Part shown: in pieces, positions 5,568-12,896 of the stretch
Layout: each line of letters starts with the position of its first letter
How positions within the stretch are numbered: position 1 is the stretch's first letter
Assembly: GCA_031255955.1 (NCBI GenBank)
Contig: JAIRRO010000014.1
Coordinates: 1 to 25,119 of the forward strand
DNA length: 25,119 nucleotides
DNA from: Oscillospiraceae bacterium
Lineage (GTDB): Bacteria > Bacillota > Clostridia > Oscillospirales > Oscillospiraceae
Reading direction: 5' to 3'
Made by a program: the position numbers and the translations under genes
Notes under the pieces: model-generated
Seen by the model: only the letters and a program-made list of their open reading frames with translations
What the model was told of the DNA's origin: nothing
Databases searched by the model: none

Positions 5568-6302
5568 ATTCAAAACCTCCTTAACGATTGTGCCTGGCTT
5601 GCGCTCGAAACTTGAAAGCACCTCCAGCTCCACGCCATAGCGCTTCGCCATTTGAACGCTGCGGTTGTGCAGAACCTGCGCGCCCAGCGACGCCAGTTCC
5701 AGCATTTCGTCGTATGTAATTTCGGACAGCAGCCGCGCGCCTTTAATTTTGCGCGGATCGGACGTGTACACACCGTCCACGTCCTTGTAAAAGCGGCATA
5801 AATCCGCGTGCAGCGCCGCCGCGAGGGCAACCGCCGTGGTGTCTGAGCCGCCGCGTCCAAGCGTCGTCGTGTCGTCATATTTATTTATGCCTTGAAAGCC
5901 TGCGACAATGACTATTCTGCGTTTATCCAGCTCGCTTTTTATGCGTTCGCAGTCGACCTTTTCGATTCTTGCCGAGCCGTATTCGGAATTTGTGCGTATG
6001 CCAGCCTGTCGTCCGGTGAGGGATATGACAGGCAAGCCGAGCTTTTCCAACGCCATTGCCATAAGCGCGACGGACGCCTGCTCCCCCGTGGACAGCAACA
6101 TATCCATCTCGCGCCGCGATGGGGCGGGATTTATTTCGGCGGCTTTTTCAATCAGATCGTCGGTTGTGTCGCCCTGCGCCGAGAGGACAACGACAAGGCT
6201 ATGCCCCTCGGAATAGGCGTCGGCAATTATTCCCGCGGCGCGTGAGATACAGCGCGCGTCGGCGACGGAGGTGCCGCCGAATTTCATTACAATCAGGGGC
6301 AA
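5094..6302 (-). CDS. lysC: Aspartate kinase (alpha form)
   Basis: 402 residues, normal for a monofunctional aspartokinase. It phosphorylates L-aspartate, the first step toward lysine, threonine and methionine. Visible are KFGGTSVAD (residues 7-15), LSTGEQASVALMA, the TTTLGRGGSDTTAVALAAAL phosphate-binding block and DVDGVYTSDPR. Two ACT domains follow, starting near residue 262 (RVAVMGLRDEPGIA) and near 340 (VSIVGAGMMSASG), as expected for feedback control by amino acids. The start is TTG at 6302-6300, which keeps the family's usual N-terminus. AGGA lies 12 bases upstream; an ATG at 6287 would cut into the conserved start. It follows hom by 60 bases in the same operon. An internal start at 5567 is listed separately. 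Confidence 0.95.
   Translation of the reverse strand: MPLIVMKFGGTSVADARCISRAAGIIADAYSEGHSLVVVLSAQGDTTDDLIEKAAEINPAPSRREMDMLLSTGEQASVALMAMALEKLGLPVISLTGRQAGIRTNSEYGSARIEKVDCERIKSELDKRRIVIVAGFQGINKYDDTTTLGRGGSDTTAVALAAALHADLCRFYKDVDGVYTSDPRKIKGARLLSEITYDEMLELASLGAQVLHNRSVQMAKRYGVELEVLSSFERKPGTIVKEVLNMEKTKISGVAKDTDTARVAVMGLRDEPGIAFRVFRVLSNAKIIVDIILQSIGREGTKDISFTVARSDLDTAVAALEAQRTALGFLELDVSSDVAKVSIVGAGMMSASGIATTMFEALYDAKVNINMISTSEIKISVLVDEADADRAVAAIHRKFFED
5577..5583 (-). promoter_or_regulatory. Internal ribosome binding site for the aspartate kinase beta subunit
   Basis: AAGGAGG on the minus strand inside lysC, better than the site in front of lysC itself, spaced 9 bases from the in-frame ATG at 5567. 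Confidence 0.75.
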
Positions 6303-6362
6303 TTTTACAGTCAGTCCTTTTTATATAAAATACGGGTTTACAAAGAGTACGGGGAGGTGCGG

Positions 6363-7583
6363 TTATGCGATAACCCTGAACAGCGAGAGGACGTTGAAAT
6401 CAGCCAGCGCGGCGTCAATCTCCGCCTTGCTGGCACCCTCCGCGCCCTTGTCGGCGGGGGTGATGAATGCCGTTTCGCCTTCTGCTTTGCCGAGGATTTC
6501 AACGGAGGGGAACACCCCGCGCACGGCGTTTTCGTTCTCCGCCACGCGCGCGTACCAGCGTCCGGCAAGCTCCGCGGAGTCGCGCAGCATTGTGGGGTCG
6601 CCGGGCTTCCACGCGATGAGTCTGCGGGAGTGCTCGTGCTTCGCGGCGTCGATAATATCCGCGACGACGGCGCTTGCCGTGGGGAGCTTGCCCGCGCCCG
6701 CGCCGTAAAACATCACGTCGCCGATCGCGTTTCCGCGCACGACTATGGCGTTCATAACGCCCTCTACCCCGGCAAGCAGATTGTCCGATGATACAAGGTG
6801 CGGCGCGACATATGCCGAAATGCGTCCGTCCGGATTCGCGACGGCGCGCCCCAGCAGCTTGATTTTATACCCGCCGCGGTCGGCATAGGCTGTATCAGCT
6901 GCCGTGACGGCTCGAATACCCACTGTTTTCAGCCAATCGGGATCCATATGTCTGCCGAAGCAGAGGTCTGCGAGGATACAGATTTTGCGGCAGGCGTCCG
7001 TGCCGTCAATGTCAGAGGACGGGTCAGCCTCGGCGTAGCCTTTACTTTGGGCGAGCTTCAGGGCGTCCTCAAGTCCGGCGCCGTCTTTAATCATCGACGT
7101 TAAAATATAGTTTGTGGTGCCGTTGAGTATACCGTATATTTCAAAAATCTTGTTGGCGGCGAGGCACTGCGTAATCGGGCGCAGTATCGGGATGCCGCCG
7201 CCGACGCTGGCTTCAAAAAGATAGTTGACGCCGCGCTCCTCTGCAAGGCTGAGCAGTTCCACGCCGCGCCGCGCGACAAGCTCTTTGTTTGAGGTTACGA
7301 CGGATTTACCCGCGTCAAGCGCTCGGCGCGTGTATTCATACGCCAGCCCCACGCCGCCGATGGTTTCGACGACGACGCGCACCTCGGGGTCATTGACGAC
7401 CGTTTCAAAGTCGCGCGTCAGCAGATTTTTATAAGGACTGTCGGGAAAATCCCTAATATCCACGATGTGCTTCAGGGTCAGCTCGCGCGATGCGCCAAGC
7501 GTGATCCTGTCCGCGTTTTTATCCAAAACCTCTGCGACACCGGAGCCGACAACCCCGAAGCCGAGTATGGCAATTCCGTACAT
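6363..7583 (-). CDS. hom: Homoserine dehydrogenase
   Basis: 406 residues. It reduces aspartate semialdehyde to homoserine with NAD(P)H, at the branch toward threonine and methionine. The nucleotide-binding motif GFGVVGSG sits at residues 8-15. Conserved catalytic-domain blocks follow: TSNKELVA, FEASVGGGIPILRP, GTTNYILT and DPSSDIDGTDACRKICILA. Residues about 330-406 form a short, divergent ACT-like regulatory domain (RWYARVAENENAVRGVF). The ATG at 7583-7581 has GGGAG 10 bases upstream. It is first in the operon hom-lysC-oxidoreductase, with a promoter at 7709-7737 and a roughly 120-base leader that contains a G+C-rich hairpin. Confidence 0.95.
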   Translation of the reverse strand: MYGIAILGFGVVGSGVAEVLDKNADRITLGASRELTLKHIVDIRDFPDSPYKNLLTRDFETVVNDPEVRVVVETIGGVGLAYEYTRRALDAGKSVVTSNKELVARRGVELLSLAEERGVNYLFEASVGGGIPILRPITQCLAANKIFEIYGILNGTTNYILTSMIKDGAGLEDALKLAQSKGYAEADPSSDIDGTDACRKICILADLCFGRHMDPDWLKTVGIRAVTAADTAYADRGGYKIKLLGRAVANPDGRISAYVAPHLVSSDNLLAGVEGVMNAIVVRGNAIGDVMFYGAGAGKLPTASAVVADIIDAAKHEHSRRLIAWKPGDPTMLRDSAELAGRWYARVAENENAVRGVFPSVEILGKAEGETAFITPADKGAEGASKAEIDAALADFNVLSLFRVIA

Positions 7584-7643
7584 CAGCCATTTCTCCCACT
7601 GTATTTTATATCAAAATTCGCGTTTTAACGCGTTTTTCCACAA

Positions 7644-7679
7644 GCGTCGCGTCCGCGCGCCGCGGCGCACCTGCGACGC
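7644..7679 (-). promoter_or_regulatory. G+C-rich hairpin in the hom leader
   Basis: Outer arms GCGTCGC (7644-7650) and GCGACGC (7673-7679) enclose the 12-bp palindrome GCGCCGCGGCGC (7657-7668). It lies between the predicted hom promoter and start codon. There is no T-run on either strand, so it is not an ordinary terminator. It could be a leader structure affecting hom expression; no known riboswitch or T-box motif is recognisable. Confidence 0.4.
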
Positions 7680-7708
7680 CCGACGAATATTGCTATCCGT
7701 AAGACAGT

Positions 7709-7737
7709 ATACTATCACATAAAAAGCCGCCGCGCAA
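7709..7737 (-). promoter_or_regulatory. hom operon promoter
   Basis: Minus-strand TTGCGC (7737-7732) and TAGTAT (7714-7709) with a 17-base spacer. The same TTGCGC -35 is used in the typA promoter. It overlaps a weaker plus-strand candidate for the divergent ytvI-like gene (TTGCTA at 7690-7695, TATCAC at 7713-7718, spacer 17). Confidence 0.5.
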
Positions 7738-7794
7738 CACCAAATTGCGTGTTTCGCGATTTTTTTCAAAAAGCGGAGAGGGAGGGCGGCTGCA

Positions 7795-8865
7795 TTGACT
7801 GAAAAAAAGGCGCTCTCACGCGTGGCTTCACTCGCGATTGTAGTAGCGGGGGGCGCTCTGCTGTGGCTTTTTTCGCGGCTCGCCCTGCAATGGTTTCTGC
7901 CGTTTATCACGGCGTTTTTCATTTCTCGCGCGATTGAACCGGCTGTGCTTTTTATGACCAACCGGCTGAGGCTGAACAGAGCGCTCGCCTCCGGGATATG
8001 CTCGGCGCTTATTCTGGCGGCGGCTGTCGCCGCGGCGACGCTTGCCGTGGGGCGGATAATTTTTGAGCTGACGGCGGCGGCGAAGAATATCCCAAGGCTG
8101 CTTGCCTTGACGCCGGAGCTTATTGCGGAGCTGGGGGCGCGCGTGCGCGGGGCAATAGCCTCCGCGCCGCCGGAGGCTCGGGAGTACATTACATACGCAA
8201 CGGAGGAAGCCCTACGGCGCGGCGCGGAGGCGTTGGGGGCGCTCTCTAAGGGGATAATCACGTATATTTCGGGCATATTATCGGGCAGCCCGGGATTTTT
8301 GCTGTTTATCCTCACCGCCGCCGTCGGCACTTTTTTCATATCCGGCGGGTATGAGGAATTCACGGCGTTTTTTCTGCGTCAGATACCGGAGCGGCTTCTA
8401 TCGCGGCTTCGCGAGGTGAAAACGGAGCTGCGGCGTACAGCCGCCGCGTGGGCGCGCGCGCAGCTGGTACTGTCGGGCGTCACATTTTTGGAGCTTACCG
8501 TGCTGTTTTGCGCGCTGAGGATTGATTTTGCGCTTTTGCTGGCGCTCGCGGTGTCGCTAATTGATATGCTGCCCGTGCTAGGCGTCGGCGCGGCGCTTGT
8601 TCCGTGGGGCGTATTCGAGCTTGCGCGGGGAGACGCGGCGCGGGCGATAACGCTGCTTGCGGCGTTCGGTGTTATCGTCACGGTTCGCGGTGTGATGGAG
8701 CCGCGACTTGTGGGACGGCGAATCGGGCTGCCGCCCGTGGCTCAGCTAATAGCGATGTATTCCGGATTCCGCGCTGCGGGAATATCGGGAGCGCTCATCT
8801 TTACCTTTGGGTTGATAATAGTAAAACTACTGAATGATAAAGGATATATACGGTTATGGAAGTAA
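7795..8865 (+). CDS. YtvI-like sporulation integral membrane protein, AI-2E transporter family
   Basis: 356 residues with about eight hydrophobic segments. Two or three lie near the N-terminus (VASLAIVVAGGALLWLF, WFLPFITAFFISRAI, GICSALILAAAVAAATLAVG), followed by a long amphipathic loop of about residues 90-150 and a cluster of C-terminal segments. The motif SLIDMLPVLGVGAALVPWGVF, with PxxGxGxxxxP spacing, and EPRLVGRRIGLPPVAQLIAMY are hallmarks of the AI-2E/UPF0118 family. The overall layout fits the YtvI subgroup found in spore formers. The transported substrate is unknown. The start is TTG at 7795, chosen because GGAGG (7781-7785) lies 9 bases upstream. It is divergent from hom. Confidence 0.8.
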   Translation: MTEKKALSRVASLAIVVAGGALLWLFSRLALQWFLPFITAFFISRAIEPAVLFMTNRLRLNRALASGICSALILAAAVAAATLAVGRIIFELTAAAKNIPRLLALTPELIAELGARVRGAIASAPPEAREYITYATEEALRRGAEALGALSKGIITYISGILSGSPGFLLFILTAAVGTFFISGGYEEFTAFFLRQIPERLLSRLREVKTELRRTAAAWARAQLVLSGVTFLELTVLFCALRIDFALLLALAVSLIDMLPVLGVGAALVPWGVFELARGDAARAITLLAAFGVIVTVRGVMEPRLVGRRIGLPPVAQLIAMYSGFRAAGISGALIFTFGLIIVKLLNDKGYIRLWK

Positions 8866-8911
8866 CAAGTATTCGAAAAATTCCTAATAATCACATTAAG
8901 ACAGTAAAATA

Positions 8912-9274
8912 ATGAACGCATCACAGCGGATAAAATGTGCCATAGCGGGGATTCTTGCCGGCGCAGCTAACGGATTTTTCGGCGCGGGCGGCGGAATGTT
9001 CATCATTCCACTGTATACACGCTGGGTTCGGCTTGAGGAAAAGCGCGCCTATGCATGCTCCGTCGCCGCGATGCTTCCGATATGCGCCGTGTCGGCAGCC
9101 GTATATCTGCTGCGCGGTGGAATGGATATATCGGAAGCGTCGCCGTATATAATCGGCGGCGCGCTCGGCGGAATTATTGGCGGCAGAGTGTTTGATAAAA
9201 TACCCGCGTCGCTGCTGCGGCGGGCGTTTGCGATTCTTTTAATCTGCGGCGGCGTCAGGAGCGTTATCAGATGA
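8912..9274 (+). CDS. Half-size TSUP (TauE/SafE) family membrane transporter, first half
   Basis: 120 residues, about half of a full TauE/SafE permease. Hydrophobic segments run through AIAGILAGAANGFFGAGGGMFIIP, VAAMLPICAVSAAVYLL, YIIGGALGGIIGGRVF and AFAILLICGGVRSVI. The glycine-rich GFFGAGGG motif near residues 22-29 is typical of the family, which moves small anions such as sulfite or organosulfonates out of or into the cell. No strong ribosome binding site precedes the ATG at 8912 (only AAGAC), which is odd beside its well-equipped neighbours. Its stop overlaps the next gene's ATG (ATGA at 9271-9274), so the two halves are translated together and probably pair into one transporter. Confidence 0.8.
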   Translation: MNASQRIKCAIAGILAGAANGFFGAGGGMFIIPLYTRWVRLEEKRAYACSVAAMLPICAVSAAVYLLRGGMDISEASPYIIGGALGGIIGGRVFDKIPASLLRRAFAILLICGGVRSVIR

Positions 9275-9648
9275 GCTTTGCTATTGCCCTTCTCGCCGGA
9301 GCCGCCGCGGGAGCGCTGTCCGCGTGGGGCATAGGCGGCGGCACGCTGCTTGTACTGTATATCACCTGCTTTACGGAGCTGGGACAGCGGGCGGCGCAGG
9401 GGATAAATCTGCTCTATTTTCTCCCGACGGCGGCGCTGGCGCTCACCGGGCATATCAAAAACAAGCTCATCGACCGGTGGGCTGTGCTGCCCTCAGTCGC
9501 GACGGGCGTACCCGCCGCCATCGCAGCGTCGTATATCGCCGCCGGAGTCGAAATCGACGCGCTGCGCCGCGCCTTCGGAATATTCGTTATCGCCGTGGGC
9601 GTATTTGAACTTTTCGCCCCCACCTCGCGCCCCGCCTCGCACCGATAA
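9271..9648 (+). CDS. Half-size TSUP (TauE/SafE) family membrane transporter, second half
   Basis: 125 residues. SAWGIGGGTLLVLYI near residues 17-31 repeats the glycine motif of the partner. Hydrophobic segments follow around NLLYFLPTAALALTG, AVLPSVATGVPAAIAASYIAAG and AFGIFVIAVGVFELF. The start overlaps the stop of the preceding half by four bases (ATGA). The two products resemble each other in layout, as do the two halves of full-length family members. They are therefore either ancestral half-units or a split permease acting as a heterodimer. There is no frameshift scar, since the overlap is a clean ATGA. The substrate cannot be inferred. Confidence 0.8.
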   Translation: MSFAIALLAGAAAGALSAWGIGGGTLLVLYITCFTELGQRAAQGINLLYFLPTAALALTGHIKNKLIDRWAVLPSVATGVPAAIAASYIAAGVEIDALRRAFGIFVIAVGVFELFAPTSRPASHR

Positions 9649-9656
9649 TACTCGAA

Positions 9657-9685
9657 TTGACTTTCCACCAACAATCGGGTATACT
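9657..9685 (+). promoter_or_regulatory. Promoter of the acyltransferase-rmuC unit
   Basis: TTGACT (9657-9662) and TATACT (9680-9685), spacer 17, 52 bases before the ATG at 9737. Confidence 0.7.
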
Positions 9686-9736
9686 GCGACGGACGGCAAG
9701 ACACGCGAAAACAGACAGAGAGGAAGTGGCACTGAT

Positions 9737-11017
9737 ATGATTGGCGATTTCAAGCGTTTTGATATGGCGCGGCGCCCCGTTTCGCAGAAACGTTATCTGA
9801 CGCCCGTGACATGGGCAATCAGCTTCCCTATTAAATGGATGAAGCACTCAAAAATATTCAAATCCGATATGGACGGCATCAAGCCGCCGTACCTGCTGCT
9901 GTGCAACCACAACGCATTTATCGATTTTATGATAATGACGGCGGCGATATTTCCCCGCCGCGCGAGCTATGTTGTGGCAATCGACGGCTTTATCGGCAAG
10001 GAATGGCTGCTGCGCAAGGTCGGCGGCATCGGGATACGCAAGTTCACAAGCTCGGTGCAGCTGGTGAAAAATATGATGCACGCCAAGGAAAACGGACAAA
10101 TCGTGGTGCTGTTCCCCGAGGCGCGATATTCCCTTTGCGGCACAAACGCCGTGCTGCCGAATTCAATCGGCAAATTTATTCGTTTTCTTGATATACCCGT
10201 TGTGACGCTGATAATGCACGGGCATCACATATCAAATCCGTTTTGGGGCAAGAAGCGCCGCATAAGCGACCTTCGCGCCGAGATGCGCCCGCTGTTCACA
10301 CGCGCGCAAACACAGACGCTGTCCGTTGACGAAATGAACGAGCGCGTCCGTGAAGCCTTTGTATACGACGACTTCAAATGGCAGCGCGAAAACGGCATAG
10401 AGATAAAAAGCCGCGACAGGGCGGCGGGACTGCACAAGGTGCTGTATCAATGCCCGCACTGCGGCGCGGAATACAAAATGACCTCCGCGCTTGATGAAAT
10501 ATGGTGCTCGGAATGCGGCAAGCGCTGGGTGATGACGACGCTTGGCGAGCTATACGCGAAAAACCCGGAGACCGACGGGGAAACGGAATTTTCCCACGTC
10601 CCGGACTGGTATGAATGGGAGCGCGAAAACGTCCGCCGCGAGGTGGAGGACGGTACATATTCGCTTGAGGTATCGGCGCGGGTGGATTCCCTGCCGAATG
10701 CGCGCGGCTTCGTAGACCTTGGACACGCCACACTGACCCACAATATGGATGGCTTCACCCTCAGCGGTGTATACGACGGCGAGGTGTACACAGAACGCTG
10801 GAAACCGCTTGCGCTGTACTCCTGCCACATCGAATACAACTACAGAAAGCAGGGCGGAGACTGCGTTGACCTGAACACGCTAAACGACACGCTGTACATA
10901 TACCCGGAGGGGCAAAACGTATCCGTGACGAAAATCGCCCTAGCGACAGAAGAGCTGTACAATCTGGCGACGCGGCGGCTGCAGGAAGAAAAAAACGCGG
11001 CGGAAGCCGCGAATTGA
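9737..11017 (+). CDS. PlsC-type acyltransferase with a C-terminal zinc ribbon and extra domain
   Basis: 426 residues from the ATG at 9737. That start is preferred over an open stretch back to 9605 because GAGAGGA lies at 9718-9724 and a promoter at 9657-9685. Residues 40-190 are a PlsC-like lysophospholipid acyltransferase domain. It has the catalytic HX4D motif (NHNAFID, His58 and Asp63) and the substrate motif FPEARYS at 126-132. Such enzymes transfer acyl chains to 1-acyl-glycerol-3-phosphate or related lipids at the membrane. Residues 239-260 hold two CxxC pairs (CPHCG at 239, CSECG at 257), a zinc ribbon. A beta-rich tail of about 160 residues follows. The C-terminal extension is not part of ordinary PlsC, and its role is unknown. 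No membrane-spanning segment is obvious. rmuC starts 18 bases downstream. Confidence 0.8.
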   Translation: MIGDFKRFDMARRPVSQKRYLTPVTWAISFPIKWMKHSKIFKSDMDGIKPPYLLLCNHNAFIDFMIMTAAIFPRRASYVVAIDGFIGKEWLLRKVGGIGIRKFTSSVQLVKNMMHAKENGQIVVLFPEARYSLCGTNAVLPNSIGKFIRFLDIPVVTLIMHGHHISNPFWGKKRRISDLRAEMRPLFTRAQTQTLSVDEMNERVREAFVYDDFKWQRENGIEIKSRDRAAGLHKVLYQCPHCGAEYKMTSALDEIWCSECGKRWVMTTLGELYAKNPETDGETEFSHVPDWYEWERENVRREVEDGTYSLEVSARVDSLPNARGFVDLGHATLTHNMDGFTLSGVYDGEVYTERWKPLALYSCHIEYNYRKQGGDCVDLNTLNDTLYIYPEGQNVSVTKIALATEELYNLATRRLQEEKNAAEAAN

Positions 11018-11035
11018 CGAAAGGCGCGCATACAT

Positions 11036-12298
11036 ATGACACCGCCCACCATACTGACGATAATAATAACCGCCTTGACCGCCGCAAATTTAATTTTGCT
11101 GCTTTTATCGCGGCGCGACAAAGCCAAAGATCGCGATAGCGCCGAAAACCGCGGCAAAGCCGAGCTAACGCGCCTGACAGACGAAATTAAACGCCTTGAC
11201 ACCGTGCTGCGTGAGGAATTCGCGCGCAGCCGTCAGGAGGGTCAGGAATCCGGCAGGGCAAGCCGCGAGGAGCTGTCGCAAGCGCTTAAAACCAACCGCG
11301 AGGAGCTGTCACAATCGCTGAAGGAAACGCGCGACACGGTGGAGGCGCGTCTGCGGAGAATTCAGGAAGAAAACACGCGGCAGCTTGAGGAAATGCGCAA
11401 AACCGTGGACGAAAAGCTTCGCGAATCGGTGGAAAAGCGCTTCGACGAATCGTTTAAGCTCATAAGCGACAGGCTGGAGCAGGTTCACCGCGGACTCGGT
11501 GAGATGCAAACGCTTGCCTCCGGCGTAGGCGATTTGAAAAAGGTTCTCACGAACGTCAAAACGCGCGGGAACCTTGGAGAGATACAGCTCGGCGCGATAT
11601 TAGAGCAAATTCTTTCGCCGGAGCAATACGAGCGCAACGCCGCCGTGAGACAGGGGAGTCAGGAGCGCGTGGAATATGCCGTGCGCCTGCCGGGCGGCGT
11701 CGATGGAGCGCCGCTGCTGCTCCCCATCGATTCAAAATTCCCCATAGAGGATTATCAGAGGCTGCTTGACGCCTATGATTCCAACACAGAGCTGGAAACG
11801 GCGTCGCGCCAGTTTGAATCCGCCGTCAAGAAAAACGCGAAGGAGATACACACCAAATACATCAATCCGCCCACAACCACAGACTTTGCCATAATGTTTG
11901 TGCCGACAGAGGGGCTTTACGCCGAAATTCTCCGCCGCCCCGGACTTTTTGAACTGCTGCAACGCGAGCATAGAATTACGGTTGTCGGACCCGCGAACAC
12001 CGCGGCGTTTTTAAGCAGCCTTCAAATGGGCTTCCGCACGCTTGCGATTGAAAAACGCTCCAGCGAGGTTTGGGAGCTACTGGGCGCCGTAAAAACCGAA
12101 TTCGGAAAATTCGGCGGCGTGCTTGACGGCATCAAGAATAAAATCAACGCGGCGGCGAATGAGCTTGACCGCGTCGGTGTGCGCTCGCGCGCTATCGAGC
12201 GCCGTCTGCGCGGCGTTGAGGAAATTGACGCCTATCGCGCCGACGCGCTGCTCGGAGAGGGCGAAGGGGCGCACGGCGCGGACACCGCGGATTTTTGA
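11036..12298 (+). CDS. rmuC: DNA recombination protein RmuC
   Basis: 420 residues. Residues 6-25 form a membrane anchor, about 30-150 are a long charged coiled coil rich in Glu and Arg (for example KTNREELSQSLKETRD), and about 150-390 are the RmuC nuclease-like domain. Conserved blocks are KTRGNLGEIQLGAILEQILSPEQY, LPIDSKFPIEDYQRLLDA, FAIMFVPTEGLYAEI and VVGPANTAAFLSSLQMGFRTLAI. RmuC proteins limit recombination at inverted repeats in E. coli; their exact biochemical action is unsettled. It probably shares a transcript with the acyltransferase gene. The 13 codons before the stop are low-complexity and acidic. Its stop is in the same frame as the DUF4258 toxin remnant that follows. Confidence 0.92.
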   Translation: MTPPTILTIIITALTAANLILLLLSRRDKAKDRDSAENRGKAELTRLTDEIKRLDTVLREEFARSRQEGQESGRASREELSQALKTNREELSQSLKETRDTVEARLRRIQEENTRQLEEMRKTVDEKLRESVEKRFDESFKLISDRLEQVHRGLGEMQTLASGVGDLKKVLTNVKTRGNLGEIQLGAILEQILSPEQYERNAAVRQGSQERVEYAVRLPGGVDGAPLLLPIDSKFPIEDYQRLLDAYDSNTELETASRQFESAVKKNAKEIHTKYINPPTTTDFAIMFVPTEGLYAEILRRPGLFELLQREHRITVVGPANTAAFLSSLQMGFRTLAIEKRSSEVWELLGAVKTEFGKFGGVLDGIKNKINAAANELDRVGVRSRAIERRLRGVEEIDAYRADALLGEGEGAHGADTADF

Positions 12299-12328
12299 CA
12301 AAGTCGTGCGGCTTGCGCCGCAGGGAAG

Positions 12329-12409
12329 AATGTCACAGTCCCCTACCTTATAACGGCGTATATTCCAAGCGGCGACAAATGGAACAACGATTTGAAAACG
12401 AGGAGGTAA
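12329..12409 (+). pseudogene. 3' remnant of a DUF4258 toxin gene
   Basis: Twenty-six codons before the TAA at 12407-12409 read ...YLITAYIPSGDKWNNDLKTRR, which matches the C-terminal signature of DUF4258 toxins (LITAYxPxxxKWxxDxKTR). There is no start codon or N-terminal domain. Upstream the sequence runs straight into the rmuC stop. The terminal AGGAGG of this fragment is the ribosome binding site of the following YgiT-type gene, the standard coupling in DUF4258-YgiT pairs. The toxin is therefore gone and the antitoxin keeps its native translation signal. Confidence 0.6.
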
Positions 12410-12416
12410 TATCCGG

Positions 12417-12644
12417 ATGGGCTGCTTTTTTTGCAAGGGGACATACGACGACGGACTCACGACCTTTATGGCTGATTTGGGGCGTTGCATTGTCATTATT
12501 AAAAACGTCCCGTCGCAGGTGTGCTCGCAGTGCGGCGAGGCATCGTACAGCGACGAGGTCGCGCGGCGCTTGGAGGAAATCGTTGACGGCGTGCGCGGCG
12601 CGCTGACCGAAATCGCCGTCGTCAATTATTCCGCCGCCGCTTGA
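12417..12644 (+). CDS. YgiT-type zinc finger protein, antitoxin-like (orphan)
   Basis: 75 residues, the full usual length for the YgiT/MqsA N-terminal zinc finger family that pairs with DUF4258 toxins. CFFC (residues 3-6) and CSQC (residues 36-39) form the zinc site. The DLGRCIVIIKNVP segment and the DEVARRLEEIVDGV helix are typical. AGGAGGT (12401-12407) lies 9 bases before the ATG and belongs to the end of the upstream toxin remnant. Since only the last residues of that toxin survive, this looks like an orphan antitoxin, perhaps retained as an anti-toxin buffer or by chance. Its stop lies inside the tail of the opposing PIN fragment. Confidence 0.82.
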   Translation: MGCFFCKGTYDDGLTTFMADLGRCIVIIKNVPSQVCSQCGEASYSDEVARRLEEIVDGVRGALTEIAVVNYSAAA

Positions 12645-12817
12645 AGAGCACACGCCTTACTGTACAGGTAAAAAATATCTGTCGCCGCGTTTGCCGTGAA
12701 GCAGCAGACTGTTTTGCCGTTGCTCGCATTTCTCAATATTTCCTTCGCAGCCGTATCGAACAGCTGGCGCCTCTGCAACGCGTCCATTACAATGTTCGTA
12801 TCAAGCAGTATCGTCAT
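12626..12817 (-). pseudogene. Truncated PIN-domain toxin
   Basis: 63 residues. LLDTNIVMDAL (residues 4-14) supplies the first acidic residue of the PIN ribonuclease site, and TANAATDIFYLYSK (about 41-54) supplies the second conserved strand and Asp. Complete PIN toxins of this kind have about 130-150 residues with further acidic residues toward the C-terminus. Those are missing, because the frame ends in the 3' end of the YgiT gene on the other strand. The product should be inactive. It overlaps ygiT tail to tail by 19 bases. Confidence 0.7.
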
Positions 12818-12893
12818 TGTCGAACGTAGAGGCGGGGGATATCTTTGCGTCGTTATAAAACACTTTAAGCGGTAATGCTGTGTGTTGCCACAT
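12801..12893 (-). other. Possible antitoxin 3' remnant in front of the PIN fragment
   Basis: A 30-codon open frame (MWQHTALPLKVFYND... ending STFDNDDTA) overlaps the PIN start by 17 bases. That is the overlap pattern seen when a small antitoxin gene precedes a PIN toxin. It has no recognisable DNA-binding domain and begins only a few bases after the yycI stop. The assignment rests on position and the acidic tail only. Confidence 0.3.
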
Positions 12894-12896
12894 GCG

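Noticed and set aside
7611..8363. A 250-codon minus-strand frame opposite the ytvI-like gene
   Set aside because: Its Ala/Ser/Arg-rich composition is that of a shadow of a G+C-rich gene. The opposite strand gives a clear membrane protein family.
9605..9736. Longer N-terminus for the acyltransferase starting at 9605
   Set aside because: The extra 44 codons overlap the preceding transporter gene and cover a clear promoter, and a ribosome binding site lies before the ATG at 9737.
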